DNA of 64,000 bases from Protonemura montana. Taxonomy: Eukaryota > Arthropoda > Insecta > Plecoptera > Nemouridae. Numbering within the stretch: position 1 is the stretch's first letter; the number at the start of each line of letters is the position of its first letter. The stretch lies in contig OX387607.1 in the NCBI GenBank assembly GCA_947568835.1, forward strand, positions 3,968,001 to 4,032,000. Direction: 5' to 3'. Shown here piece after piece: positions 13,901-26,579 of this stretch. The notes beneath the pieces were generated by a model. That model saw only the letters and a program-made list of their open reading frames with translations, was not told the DNA's origin and did not search any database. The position numbers were made by a program, and so were the translations under genes.

Positions 13901-16900
13901 ATTAAAATAAAATGCTAGGCCAACAAAATGCTTGCCGCTATTTTGTAAATAGCTTTGCGTTGGTAAACTTTATGTAACCAATTTTTTATCTTGTTCTTCT
14001 CAGCAAACGCAGTAAAACCAAACAATTCTGCAAAATGTGATGTTCAAGGTGAAAAGTGTTTTAAATTTCAGTGCAAATTTTCTCACACAGTTTTATATTA
14101 CAACCCCATTGATGCACCTGTGCCAAAGCTATAAATTGCTTCAGGTTAGAAATTCTCTATCACTATTATGATTTTAACTAATAAAGTTGACTCTTTCAGT
14201 TCATAGTTAGAAATCCAATGCGGTGTTGCGTCAACTTTTCTACACATGAAAAAATCCACTCACAAATTCAATTTTGCCGGCCAAGCCTAGAAAAGGCGAG
14301 CACTAACTCATGCGAACCATTTGAAAACAGTGCACCGCACGAATTGAAAACGAGCTGATATTGCCGGTAATGATTTCCCGTCCAATTCCACCCCCCTGAC
14401 AAATAATTAAAAGTTTTGAGCAGCAGCCGTCAGGGTGTTTGGTTTCAACTTCACTCGCCAGCTGCGAGCTGGCATCGCGGTTTTCCGCAGTCAGCATTAA
14501 AAAGCCGTGCGCTGCAGTTTTGTAAATGCATTTCGTTGCAGATCTGATTCGTGGATAAAGTGCAGCTGCATTGTTGACGTGAATGTGGGTGAACTGCAAT
14601 GCGGAACAAGTGTCAAGATGTCAGCGACTGTTTTTTCTTTTTGTCATTTCGTGTTTGTCTGCCGACTGACAGAAATGAAATAATGGACGAGTGTCCATTG
14701 ACGTACCCACGCCTTGTTAGAGCTGGATTTTATTCATGCAATCTGTGAGAATCCAGATGGCGTGTCAGTTTGTCATTTGATGTCATTTGAATTTTGACCC
14801 CATTTTGATAAATCCTACAATATCAGAAAATGTGTTTTTTTTTTTTAACTATATGATGGTGCATTAATTGTAAAATATATTTGTGGCAAACGGAACTGCT
14901 GGGTCGTGTACCTCTAGTTATTCAACTACGCGAGTGCTAATTAAAATATCAAATTCAAATGACTGATGAATAATTTGGCAAACATTTTACATAATATGAT
15001 ATGTTGCTCTCACTCAAAAGTGGCCTTGAGACACGAGTCATCGTTCAAAGTTTCCCTGCCGCCCGCACGCTCAGTTAGCAAGGACGTTCAAGGTCAAGGC
15101 CATCTGCACTCAAGGTCATCACCTCGAACGGGAAGCGAAGAAGATGACGCCCAAATGAACACAATCGGGGTCAAATTGACTCTAGTAGGGAGTCCGTTAA
15201 TTCATTATTGTGACTCCCTAACGGAGTCAGATTGACCTCCTTGATGTAAAGACGACGAGTCGCCGACATCCCCGCCGCAACCGCAGCCAACACAACTTCG
15301 GTCCTCTGGGAGAAGACCAACAACAACAAAAAAGACATCCGCAGATATTCGCATTGTTCGTGTTTAGACCAAGTTTTTCGGTGAAATTTTACCGCTTGTC
15401 CCTTCTGGGTACAATTCGAAATCATTTGACTAACTTTTGCGGTCGCGCCACACATTTGAAAAAATAACTTGTTCGTAGTGCCCGACGCGCACTCTAGGGT
15501 CTCTATCGAGAAATAACGCGGCCTCGTTTTGTAATAAAGCTATACATGTTGGCAACGTATTGTTGGCGTTATAGCTACCTCATGACTTATTCATGAGCGC
15601 GTAAAGTTTTAGAGTCAAGGGCATTTTCTATTTTCTCAATATATGGAAATTGTTTTCCCACCAAGCTTGCCTGGAGGCTGCGCGGGGTAGTTTTATCTCT
15701 GGCATAACTTTCTCTCTAGCTTGATAAAGCAATGATGCTTTACAAGTACACATTGCCGGCTGATGGTAGTCATTCAGAAAGGGGTTGCACACAACCCTGA
15801 AGGCGGTCGTCATGCTTTCAGAGCCGAATTTCGTTCAGTAATTTCTAGAACTTGTTTAAAACAATTGCAGTGATTAGTCGTCGTGAAGTGGCGGACCCAG
15901 ACTTCTCAAGGACTTAACGCTGCAAATAAGCGCCGCGAAGGGAAGATGTTGCGCAAGAAAGACGCGATTTTTAACGACAATATTTCCCAACGTTTCCAAC
16001 TGACAAAACTGGGAATTAAATCCAGTCTGCGAACTGAATATTATCATTAAAGCGTATTCGATTTCGTATATTCTTCCCCCTCTCTTTCCGACGTGAAAGT
16101 TTTCCGCTATTCAACGGCTTCTTTGCCTCTCTTGAATTATTCCCGAACCAAGAAAGCCAGCGACTTAATAAATTGATATCGCTCCACTTCGCTACGGCGC
16201 CCAACTTGTGTGATCGAGTTACTGAACTGCAACTTGTACTTCGTTCTAATAACCATGATAATTAATTCCTGTGGTGATGGTCTGAAGCCATGAAGACACC
16301 ACGAACGCCGAAGCCTTGCGACAGAACACACACACACACAATTTATACGCTACGGCACCTAACTCTTGCTGATAATGTTATGTAGATGATATTATAATGA
16401 AATCGCGTGTTATATAACAAAGTTGCCTAAATGCCCGGATTGTTAACCAAGAATCGTACTTGAAAATTATCCTCGCTGAAATATTTGACTCCAGAGCGAC
16501 AATATTACAGCGTAGGGCGACGGGAAAACTTGGAATTTGAATTAATCACAGAGTTTCAAACGAGTTGATGTGACCTCGGCAAGAAGTAGGGATGCCATGT
16601 GCCGCGTTGCGGAGAGGAATAGTAATTTTGTATTCTTGAACGTGTGCCACCGAAACTATTACCAAGAGGGAAATGAAGTTTTATGACTGCAAAAAAATAA
16701 TAAGTTGACTGTCGCGATATGCAGGAACGTAGCGTTTTCCCGTGTGGGAAATGCAAATTTCATATTTCAACAAAGTTGAGATTGTTTTATGGTTGCATTG
16801 GAAACCATCAAACGTTTAAAGCTATTATCAGAATCGTAACGTTGGAATCTCACCAAGGAGCAATTGTAAAATAGTTTTCAACTAAATCTATGATAATAAA

Positions 16901-18630
16901 CAAATCCAACCGCCATTACCACATTGTTAATGCGCTAGATTAACGCACCTGCGACTAACGCTAGTACTAAGTACTGTGTACTTAGTAATATTTACACATT
17001 ACCTTAAACACTGCTCTAGTGTTGAATAATTCAACGTGCACTTAGATAGTAGCCTTTGAAAAGGTCCCCAAACTTTGTAACGCTACAAAACAACCCTTTT
17101 CAACACTGCTACATGTGAACAACGAAATTGTTCTGGCCACGGTAACCTGGACCATGAGAGATCAATCCGATTCCAAGAAATTTTTAACGAACTACATAAC
17201 CCAATTTCCTCATGCTGGCAACGTCACAAGTGTCAAAGAGGGAGAAGAATTTCGAGAACGCTTCCCTGGGAAATCTACGTCGTGTATTATATTTTCATTT
17301 CGACTATGCTATTTCCTCTCCCTGTCTCTCTTTGGTGGCTTGATTGCATGTAAATGTAACGCGCGTGTTGAGATCCTCTCTCTTTCTCTCACTACCCTCC
17401 CTCGTTAGCTCGACGTGGTATCGTGTTTGGCACAAAAGATGCGTTATAATAATGGAGTCCTTCCGCCTCCCGGGAGGCACAATTCGAATTATAAACTTTT
17501 TAATCAATTACTACAACACGTTCGCTTTGCAGGATTATAGTTATCATTATTGAATTCATTGTGAAATGTCACCTTTTGTGCGCGACTACATTCAATTGTG
17601 CTCGCATGAGTAATTACTTTTTGTTAATCGCAAAACATGTTCGTTTGGACTGCGCTACAAAAGGCTTGGCAATTTCAAAAGCAACTGTTTGGTTTCAGAA
17701 AGGCATTAGCATTGGTTTAATTGGATCGAGAGGACGAAATAACGACGATGTTAACACCCAGGGCTTGCCGTTTATTCTAGGGTAGATTTAAGACTAATGA
17801 AACGTGCCAGAGGTTACACATGCTTCTGGGGAACCAAAGTGTGCTATGGCTATCTGCCCTTCGAAGTGACCTAACGAATTCAAAACGATTTTAGGCTTCC
17901 TGATTTCAAATCATATTGGCAATCCCCATGTAATTCAGCAATCTATATCAATCAACAGAGCATATCAACGTAATCTTACACATTTTATCTTTTTCAGTAC
18001 AATATCAAAAAGAAGGAAGAGATCCAGGAAGTGATCCCCGTTGAAGACAACCCTCTGATGCGCAAGAAAAAGACTCCGGAAGAGTTGGCCCGAGAGGCAG
18101 AGGAAGCCGACGAGGATGACTTTACCAGTAAGGCACCCCCAGGTCTCATAAGCGCACAATATCCCTCCTCGCTGGTAGATTGTCACTTCGGCTGTCTGCT
18201 ACTGCCATCGCGTAGCGTAAGAGCTAGACGCGGGGCTCCGAGCAAAGAGGATGCTGCTCAGGAAAGTCTGCATGGCCTTGGCTTGCGTTCCAATTCAGGT
18301 AGTAAGTATACCGAATTGGAACAGACTTTCTTGAGGAAGGTCGCTACTTGGCACGGTTTTTAAGTCAGACTGTTCGAGGTCACACCTCGAGTAAAGATAA
18401 CAGCCCCAAGCGTGATGGCATGGCGCAGTTACTGAATTGTATACGTACCAAATTGCTTCTTCCAGGCTTTCTTCTGCATTGGTGTTGTAATCTGCATGTT
18501 GGCGAGGCCGAACCTTTTTACTAACCACGAGTTTTGTGTTTCTTTTTTGATTACAGAATTGAAAAACTCGATAGAGACACAAGTGAACGAAATAAAATCT
18601 CAGATCGAGAGCAAATGTGTGCTACAGTGA
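10823..18630 (+). CDS. cpx: Complexin (5' exon missing)
   Basis: Complexin is a small cytosolic presynaptic protein that binds assembled SNARE complexes, clamps spontaneous fusion and promotes Ca2+-triggered release. The coding exons are 10823-10989, 17998-18127 and 18557-18630, all with GT-AG borders and matching phases, giving about 123 residues. Visible in order are an acidic Gly/Asp-rich stretch, the Glu/Lys/Arg-rich accessory helix, the central SNARE-binding helix containing MRQEIRDKYNIKKKEE, a linker with NPLMRKKKTPEEL, a C-terminal amphipathic region and a final Cys-Val-Leu-Gln, a CAAX-type farnesylation box as in fly complexin. The first exon in view starts in phase 1, so the start-codon exon is missing; it was not found and is probably upstream of the window. 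The family assignment is secure. Confidence 0.97.
15169..15237. repeat. Imperfect hairpin, 26-bp arms
   Basis: Positions 15169-15194 and 15212-15237 pair at 21 of 26 positions around a 17-nt loop. The lower stem contains TTGACTC/GAGTCAG-type and TAGGGAGTC/GACTCCCTA pairing. Size and shape fit either a short foldback element or a pre-miRNA-like hairpin. Nothing in the sequence decides between them. Confidence 0.7.
16326..16340 (+). repeat. (CA)n microsatellite
   Basis: About seven CA units inside the long complexin intron. Confidence 0.85.
17998..18127 (+). CDS. cpx: Complexin exon: central helix end and linker
   Basis: Acceptor TTTTTCAG, donor GTAAGG at 18128. It encodes YNIKKKEEIQEV, the NPLMRKKKTPEELAREAEEA linker and DEDDFT, then one base of the next Lys codon (phase 1). 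If the donor is ignored the frame stays open for about 78 further codons, to 18363. The canonical product uses the splice to 18557. Confidence 0.97.
18257..18335. repeat. Hairpin in the last complexin intron
   Basis: Two paired segments: 18257-18270 with 18322-18335 (13 of 14 positions) and 18287-18296 with 18313-18322 (GTTCCAATTC / GAATTGGAAC). A 16-nt bulge lies on the 5' side. The hairpin lies entirely within the 429-bp intron before the terminal exon. Confidence 0.75.
18557..18630 (+). CDS. cpx: Complexin terminal coding exon (CAAX end)
   Basis: Acceptor TTGATTACAG. The phase-1 join restores Lys, then LKNSIETQVNEIKSQIESKC and VLQ before the TGA at 18628-18630. The Cys-Val-Leu-Gln end is the membrane-targeting box of farnesylated complexins. 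Confidence 0.96.
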
Positions 18631-21600
18631 ATCCCTGTGGTACTCCTCCCCGTACGTTAGTTGGCAGTTCAATATTAATACCACTAGGTAGCTCGTAGTC
18701 AGACGTGGTCGGCAGAAAATACTATAATATTACATGTACCTATCGATTGTTACTTAGCAAAGAAGTCATGAGAGAAAAAAAAATGCCGACAAACAAAAAA
18801 AAAAATGATGCAGCCTCCTTAAAAGTCAATGTTTTTTTAGAAATTTGTTTATTAAATAACAAGAGACTGCAATGTTGTAGAGACCAACCAACAATAATAA
18901 TTGATAATTAATTTTAAACTTAAATGTTTCATAATATATAAAATTTAAAAAAATGCGAGAAGTGTTAATTAAAAAATTAAAAAGATAACCATTTAAAGTA
19001 ATAGTTAACCGTGCTTGCCGCCGAGCAGTAATCGTGTTGTTGTAGACTGAAGCACTGAAGAAACGATGAAAGAATAAAACTCGAGAGACTTTTTTATAAA
19101 CGACAAACCGACGACGGAAACGCAAGGAAGAAATCGACGACGCAGTGGCAGCCATTTTAAGCGAAGATTCATCGAGTTTTCTTTTGGTTCTGCAAAAATA
19201 ATGGGCGACAAATTAATGAGTTTTTTTTGTGAATTCTTTAATGTGAAAGCTCAAAAATGTTGATGACGCTACGCATTAAGCTGGTGATCGATATAGGTTA
19301 TTAAATGATAGATAAATATATTTATTTTCAATTGTTCTTTTTGTAAAGCTGAGCGAAGAAGATTTGACCCGTTTTGTTGAGGATGGCAGGGCACGAGACC
19401 CGTGTTGCCTTTAGCAACTGATATTCGGAGTTGAATTGACTCGTCGATCATTGGAGGTGAGGAGAGTAAGCCCATGGTATAATGACCCTTATACCACACA
19501 CTCATGTCAAAATAAACACGATCCCCGGTATGAAAGAGCGCATGGAATATGAGGAAAAAAACTTCAGTTCACTCAAAACACGTTTGTCGTTATGTGAAAT
19601 CTGATTTATATTGCAAACGCTTGCAACGCGCGGGGTATTTTATTATTAGGAACACTACTACCCTCTCAGAAATTGATGCCCAAACGGGGACATGAACCCC
19701 GATATCCACCTGTCACGGGTGTTGCTCTCAACCATTGGGCTACTTGGACACATAATTATGGGCATTAATTTCCTAATAATATAATACGTTTGTCGTTTTT
19801 CAAAATATTCAGGTTATCGCAGTAAACTACTGAGAGTTCGAAATTTCTTTTGAGAGATTTGACATTGAATTAGGACGTTATTATGTAAATCTGGTATGCA
19901 CAGTCAGGCTTTGTGAGGGTTGAACATGACATAAAAGAATTTAAAGTACGTGTCATTTGCTTATTAAATTACAGAAAAATATTCTTAGGCGTTTGAAAAT
20001 GGGATAAAGTAAGTGAGACACTGTCTAAAATGGCCGGTATCGGATCATCCAAATTCCTCTTGTGCATCTTTTTGCGCTTTCTATGTGTTCCTCTGTAGTT
20101 CATGTTTTGAACCTCTACCTTTATATAAAGTAAAATTAATATACTTGTACTAGTATATCTGTCATACATATGTGATATTCGTATAATTGTCAGACTCTCA
20201 TCTTTCGCATGAAAAAAAAAACTTGAAATAGTTTGCGAAACGATTTTCTCGATATTTCTGTGAATCCTGCAAAACCGTACGTGTTTTTTCAACTTTATCG
20301 TCATTCTTGCTAACCATCTTGCCATCTTCTTCATTGTTGCTTGATCAGTGTTATAACTTGAACCGTTTCCATGACACCTCGATGTTTCTTTATCTGCTTT
20401 GCTCTGTCATTTTCTCGTGTTTTCTTCTTTAGAATGAATGCTCGTTGTTGTCTCTTCTTCCATCTACTTCTTTCAACATCTATTTTGAGCTTATAAAAAA
20501 GTCCATTGATCTGTTCTTTTGATTGAATTTCTTCTTCTTTTCACTTAACATCTATTTTATTAATAATTAATTTTACTCGAGTAAAAATTATTACCATCCA
20601 TACGAAATTAAACTTCCAAACTAAACTAAACCTGCTACAGCTAAAAATATAATTGGTTTAAATTTAGAATTTATCAACTAGATAATTAACTATCAAACTA
20701 TTCGGTCTCGGTAAGGTCTGTATCCGTACTTAAAATCACCAGAGTCTTGATTATTAAAATGTTGGCATTAAAATTTGAAGTGGGTTGTCCGTGTACTTAA
20801 CTTAACTTCGTGGCTGGTTTCATATTTTTGTTGAAATCTTTAGAGTTGCACCATACGAGCATGTCAATTAATAACCAAAAAGTTTTCGAGACAATGTTGA
20901 TTAAGAGAAAAACTGGATTAAATCTGGAAAGGAATTAAAAGTGAGTGAGAGTTTTTAAAATGTTCTTTGCCAAAAATGCTGAACTCAATGGTGAGTTCAA
21001 TGCACTACAAAATTTAAAATTAATTTCTTTTTGGAAAGACTATACCGTGAGTGGTTGAATATAAGAAAACATAATAATATTATAATATATCTATACAACT
21101 AACGTCAATTTGAACTATAAAATAAATTAGAGTAATGTGGGAATCTAGTTGATTGGATGCTAGTCAATGATAAAATCATGAAAACAGTCTTAAGCTAATT
21201 GGTATTATGAGTCAAATTAAGTTAATGTTGCTCTAGTTTGCTGTGTCGCTTTGTTAATTGTCTAGTTTTCTCTAACACACAGTAATTCACTTGTAAAATC
21301 GGAAAGGCACTATCTGCTACTATACGCTGTCTCATCACTTCACCTCTTGTCTTCTAACGTGTTAGCTAGTCTGTGGTCAATGTAAAACGATAACAATTTT
21401 GAATTAACAAAAATAAAAGTGTGATGCAAGTTTCTCGTTCGCCCTGCATAAGTGTCTAGATTGCATGTTGCGCTCTATAAAAAAAAAAGCTTGGGATTTG
21501 GGTGATTTTGCCGTTGAGCCCGTGAAATGATCGACCACGAAGACGCATAGTTGAGTTTTCTGTCCAGATTTTGGGTCGTAGACCATAAAAGACGATTCGC

Positions 21601-24600
21601 AAAAACACTGAGGATTATAATCATTATAATCATAAGAACCAGACTAAAATTATAACTACACTGAAGCCAGAAAATGTATCGGAACGCAGTGAAATAAAAT
21701 TTCTTGCCCTCTCGTCATGGATTTCCAAACAAACTCTTCGTGTAAATGACCGGTGCATGAGATTCTGAAAACCCCTCCTTCCTTGCACTAATTCTTTGTA
21801 CCTAGAATTAATGATAGGTACACTAAAACTGCACATCCTCTTAGCTTTCTGTCTTGCACGCGCCGTAAGGTCCCTACTTACCTGCACCATTCTCTATGTT
21901 GTGACTGTGAGTAGTCTATCTTGAACTGTAACCCAACTGTGTTCCACACATTCACAAAACCGCACCACTTCGAAATGCTCCTCCATTACCCGGCATCTCC
22001 ATCCGGCACTGGCCGAAAAGTATAAAATGAAAATGTTTTCCCCGATTTCCATAGCAATTCTGTGTTAAACATCTCCAATGTTTCGTGTTTCAATGTAATC
22101 ATGTTAGGAGTTACAAAATCAGGGTGTTATTAATCGTTTTACTAGAAGGAGAGTTGTTAATAGATCTATAGACTTGTACTTTCGATGGCGCTGTTCTAAT
22201 AATGGTTGGGCCCGTGCTGAATCCTTGGCGTGTCCCGGTGTTTTTGTGGGTAGCAAGCCCTCTTTTGAACTGCACTCGAACAAACGTGATCGGTTGATTT
22301 TGATTTTGAAAATCGGTGCTGGATGAAAATCGAGTTTTTTCCTAGATTTGAGTAAAAATTTCGCGAAGAGAATGGAAAATACATTGAAGATTTCGACAGG
22401 TTTAATGGATGGAATTTTAAACAGCTGATGAAAAACTGAAATCGAGTATGAAATTTTTGGCTTGTGAAAGGAAAATTTCGGCAAAGATTTTCATCTTTTT
22501 CGGCTTCGTCGACTTTCGTGGTCTATTTATTTCCGGTGTCGCTGGTGATCTCGCGGAATAACAGCCTTATAGATTTAAAACAATCGATATGATTTGCGAT
22601 TCGTGAAGCGAAGATTTAATAGAAAAAAATCGAGTTCAAAAGTATTGCAATTATTATCCTGACCCACATTGTGGCAATATTGTGATAGAACCGTTCCCTG
22701 AAACCCAATTCTGAAAGTCCTGAAGGTCACTTCCCCCGCAACCCGTTGCCCTCCACCCTTTGGATGTCCCGAACTCATAGATTGACGGAAAGCTCGGCAC
22801 ATTTTAAGTGTTAAATACCTGTATAATCACCTAATTGGGATGCAACAGCGTTTTATAAATTGCATAGGCTGTAATCTAAAAAAAAAATCCGATTACGTTT
22901 TCGCGTAGACGCGCGGCTTTCTCGGTACTAGAAAACCCAGGCAATGCCGCGAGTAGGTTGTGAACATGTAGCATGCCAACGTTAAACATTGCATTAAAAG
23001 AAAAATGAAAATAACACAACGATATATTGTAAAGGATTATATTTGGTGTTTGTACAGTAGCCAAGTGGATGAATGCTTTGTAAAAATAGGCCCTAAAGTT
23101 TTAGATTGTCTTCGATACGCTTGATACAGTTCAGATCAATGATTGCGTTTGAGCTCAGTAAATAAAGCCAACTAAAAATGTCGTTTTCAGAGAGTGTCTG
23201 ACGACGTATTGAGTTCACTGTAAGAAAATCTATTCGCCAAAGACACTTGATGAAAATCGTTGAATGCGTCGAAACTGTTTTCGAGCGATTGAAACGTTTT
23301 AGCTATATATGATGATGTTATTATTATACTTTAGAAGCAGACAAACGCGTGTGCAGACATGCGTGAAATATTACTCGGCAAGACGCTTTAGAATGGATAC
23401 AAAAAAAAAACGTAATGAGTTTTGTTAACAAAACATTCTTTAATGATGATGACGATGATGATTAAGACAAAACGTTTTAAACATATATGGTCCTTGCTAG
23501 ACCCATCTGTTTTTGGAGCAAAGAAATTGTTGTTATTCATATTGTTGTTAGTTGATTATTTATGAGAAAACATCCGCTGTTCTTACATGATATGTCATGC
23601 TGGACCTGTATACCTTTTATTGCTGGCATAACCGATCACCTACCCATGTCATAGTAATCGCCAGGGGCATTACGAACAGGTCGCTTGGTGAACGGTCCAC
23701 GTGATTTCTTTGTTTGATCAAATCGATGGCCAGAATTTTGGGAAGTTGACTGAAGGACTGTGAGAAGATAGTGTTTGGTTCGTAATGCCACTGGCGGTTT
23801 CCATCGTGTGAACATACCCTGTTCGTAAATTATTATTATGCATATCTGTTATTTGGAACCAACCGCCAAACATAAACACATGGACATTATAGTTGAAAAT
23901 ATTATGAAATAAAGTGACTCGTAAAATTTGAATGCTCTTTTCTTACAAATCTTCCTGCTTTGATTTTTCAACATGTAGATCAGTGTCTTAATCTCGGTGC
24001 TCAGGTAATTTTTTTCTTTCTTTAGCATTAACTTAAAAGTAAGCAGTTATTTTTGTAAAATTGCACCCATTCTAATTGAGATAAGTCTATGAAACAAATC
24101 TTTGTTTTTTAAGTAAATACTTGTGCAAATCTGAGCGCAGTTGGGTGCCATAGAGAAAAAAATGCTTATGTCATCTAACTCAATAATCTATCATCTAATA
24201 ATGCCATCTAATTTTGATGTCATCTAAATACATTTTCTAATATCTTCATTATCTTTCTAATTCGCATTCCGTAAATTCTTAGCAGCTGGTCCGTCATTGG
24301 GAGCAGTCGTCTGTGTGTTGCCGTTCTCAGCTCCTGGTTCCCGACATTCCAAGGTCATGTCATCAGCGCGGAATTCGTATTGCTCATGCAATAATGAAGA
24401 TTGCTGATGAAGTTCCTCAGGCATCTTTGGTAAGATCTATAGAAGGGCACGCCGGCTCGGTTCCGTCCTGAAAAGATATTTATTCTACTAATTTTAAATG
24501 GAACTTACCAGCTACTCGTTCTAAGGCCGATTCGTATTATGGTAGATACATGAAAAGAGGTTTTAGATAAATGGCCAAAACAGGAACAAACCATTTTTGT

Positions 24601-25329
24601 TTTTATTAAATGATGAAATTAAAGTTAAATTTTGGGTGACGACAAAGAGGGATTTCATATCAAAACGAATTAATCTAGAAATGGCAAAGAATTGCCCTAA
24701 ACATACTGGAGATGTGAAACTGTGTAACGCCCTGTCAAAATACATCAAAGAAAATGTGGGGCTGACGCTGCGAAGACGCTTAAAATAATTTTCAATTGAG
24801 AGTTGTCTTTATTCTGCAAGTAAATAGTGTAAATTGTAATCATGAATAAAAATGACATGTATAGAAAATAAACAAATTACTTTTCTTGTTGTTATTTTAG
24901 TTGAAGTAATTTTGGATTAGTCAAAGACGTGAGTCCGCAAAGGCGCGAAAAGGAGTCCCCCATTCAACAGCCGAAATCAGCATGTAATGCATCAGAATTG
25001 GACATGTTACCGGTAAATGCATTTTTGAGCAGATGACAGATGAACAGCTAGTGATCTGCTCGAAATGTGAGGCAACGGAGTCAATCCCAGTCGCAGTCAT
25101 TTGGGTGTGTAACTTGTAATCATCTCTACTATTATTAGTCTGGTATATTAGTTTAAAAACTCGTAATAATTACCAGGGTCAAGTAGGTGCAGTAGTGGGG
25201 GGGTTCTGAATCCAAATCCCGCTCAGAAACATTTCATTTCACGTCAGGCGTACGTCCAAGTTTCTAATACGGCAATTGAAAATGCCTTAGGACTGCTTGG
25301 TGTTGGGGTCATGTCCGGCATTCGTTGGC
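18631..25329. other. Spacer downstream of complexin
   Basis: No gene is supported. An AATAAA near 19072 could serve the complexin 3' end, but this is not established. Contents: a tRNA-derived insertion (19592-19785), pyrimidine-rich sequence near 20340-20560, a degenerate CATCTAA cluster near 24160-24240, a short (GAT)n stretch near 23445 and otherwise AT-rich DNA. A 64-codon frame at 24597-24788 is not supported as a gene. Confidence 0.6.
19592..19785 (-). mobile_element. tRNA-derived SINE-like insertion
   Basis: 194 bp flanked by the 12-bp direct repeat ACGTTTGTCGTT (19580-19591 and 19786-19797), the expected target-site duplication. On the minus strand a tRNA-like fold is visible: a 7-bp acceptor stem GTCCAAG/TTTGGGC (with G-U pairs), an A box near TAGCCCAATGGTTGAG, and a 5-bp T stem around TTCATGT. 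The anticodon arm has G at position 33 instead of the invariant U, so a functional tRNA is unlikely. The tail part recurs at 50868-50921. An additional inverted repeat (TTCCTAATAATA type) brackets the tRNA-like part. Confidence 0.7.
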
Positions 25330-25395
25330 ATTTGCGGAGCAGTCGCGCTCCGAAAATTTGCAGATATATACACATAGTTGCAAATATATACGTGA

Positions 25396-26474
25396 ATATA
25401 TGTCATGATAAGCTAAAAACTACCAAAGTAAAATTGAAAAGATATAAAAAATGTACAAATCTAGAGTGTAGTTCCAATTTTTTCCACCAGGTGGCACTCG
25501 CGTCATTTTTTCCCTTAACACTAAGTCCTAGTTCCTCTATACTTGTTGCTAGACTTAGGAGCTGCACACGGGGTATAGGTGGGGTTTGGGGTCGTGGGAA
25601 CGGCCCGCAAAATTGGCGGACGCGACTGGCGCGAAGCGCAAGGAGCGCCCGGCAATTTTGCTACTGTCTAAATCACACGCCCAAAAAAGTGCAAAAGATC
25701 GACCCCTCAAACAGGTCTTGAAGACTCGCATGGAAACGAAGAACGTTTATCCGCATTGTTCTTTCAATTCGTTTATATAATCTACAACTCCGACAGAAGT
25801 TTCTAAAAGAACTTTCACGGGATTCGATCCCGGGACCCCTGGCACATGGATTGCGTTCGCTAACCACACGACCATCCGAGGATGTTCATGTCGCATGTTT
25901 GTTTGATCTATATATTTATAAGAGACACCTGAGACAGTTGCAACCGAAGATGTCTCATATATACCAAATAAACCTCTGACGTGAACATCCTCGGATGGTC
26001 GTGTGGTTAGCGAACGCAATCCATGTGCCAGGGGTCCCGGGATCGAATCCCGTGAAGGTTCTTTTAGAAACTTCTGTCGGAGTTGTAGATTATATAATCG
26101 AATTGAAAGAATAATGCGGATAAACGTTCTTCGTTTCCATGCGAGTCTTCAAGACCTGTCGGAGGGGTCGATCTTTTGCACTTTTTTGGGCGTGTGATTT
26201 AGACAGTAGCAAAATTGCCGGGCGCTCCTGGCGCTTCGCGCCAGTCGCGTCCGCCAATTTTGCGGGCCGTTCCCACGACCCCAAACCCCACCTATACCCC
26301 GTGTGCAGCTCCTAAGTCTAGCAACAAGTATAGAGGAACAGGACTTAGTGTTAAGGGAAAAAATGACGCAAGTGCCACCTGGTGGAAAAAATTGGAACTA
26401 CACTCTAGACTTGTACATTTTTTATATCTTTTCGATTTTACTTTGGTAGTTTTTAACTTATCATGACATATATC
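25396..26474. repeat. Palindrome 1: 492-bp arms, 95-bp linker
   Basis: Arm 25396-25887 is the reverse complement, with scattered differences, of 25983-26474. The linker 25888-25982 lies in the opposite orientation to the linkers of the other three copies. The right arm ends abruptly in the box-B part of a tRNA-like head (26475 on), which marks a rearrangement junction. Confidence 0.9.
25809..26061. other. Divergent tRNA-like pair 1
   Basis: Two 79-bp tRNA-like sequences point away from the 95-bp linker: 25809-25887 on the minus strand and 25983-26061 on the plus strand. Each has an A-box-like TGGTCGTGTGG and a B-box-like GGATCGAATCC at tRNA spacing, and TTTT immediately follows GTTC, as at a Pol III terminator. 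The acceptor stem does not pair properly, so these are tRNA-derived, not tRNAs. Confidence 0.75.
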
Positions 26475-26579
26475 GAATCCCGTCCGCACAACTACTGCAG
26501 TTTCACACCTTTTATTATTTTTTTTAGCGCACAGTGTAGACAGCAGGAAATTTGCGGAGCAGTCGCGCTCCGCAAATTT
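26475..26579 (+). mobile_element. Truncated tRNA-like head with hairpin
   Basis: Begins inside a B box (CGAATCCCGTCCGCAC), runs through a T-rich stretch and ends with a perfect hairpin (26548-26579: AAATTTGCGGAGC, a 6-nt loop, then its reverse complement). The same sequence, inverted and with the whole tRNA-like head, closes the array at 29648-29825. It seems to be the outer end of the same repeat family. Confidence 0.75.

Larger units (their letters stand above)
10990..17997 (+). other. Complexin intron (7.0 kb)
   Basis: Donor GTAAGA, acceptor TTTTTCAG. No coding exon is supported inside. It contains a 69-nt imperfect hairpin (15169-15237), a (CA)n microsatellite (16326-16340) and a small hairpin near 14458. 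The remainder is unremarkable AT-rich sequence. Confidence 0.85.

Noticed and set aside
24283-24788. Possible exons (frame near 24283-24473 and the 64-codon frame 24597-24788 followed by AATAAA)
   Set aside because: The fragments are short, contain in-frame stops between them and have no recognisable domain. They may be transposon debris, but nothing decides it.
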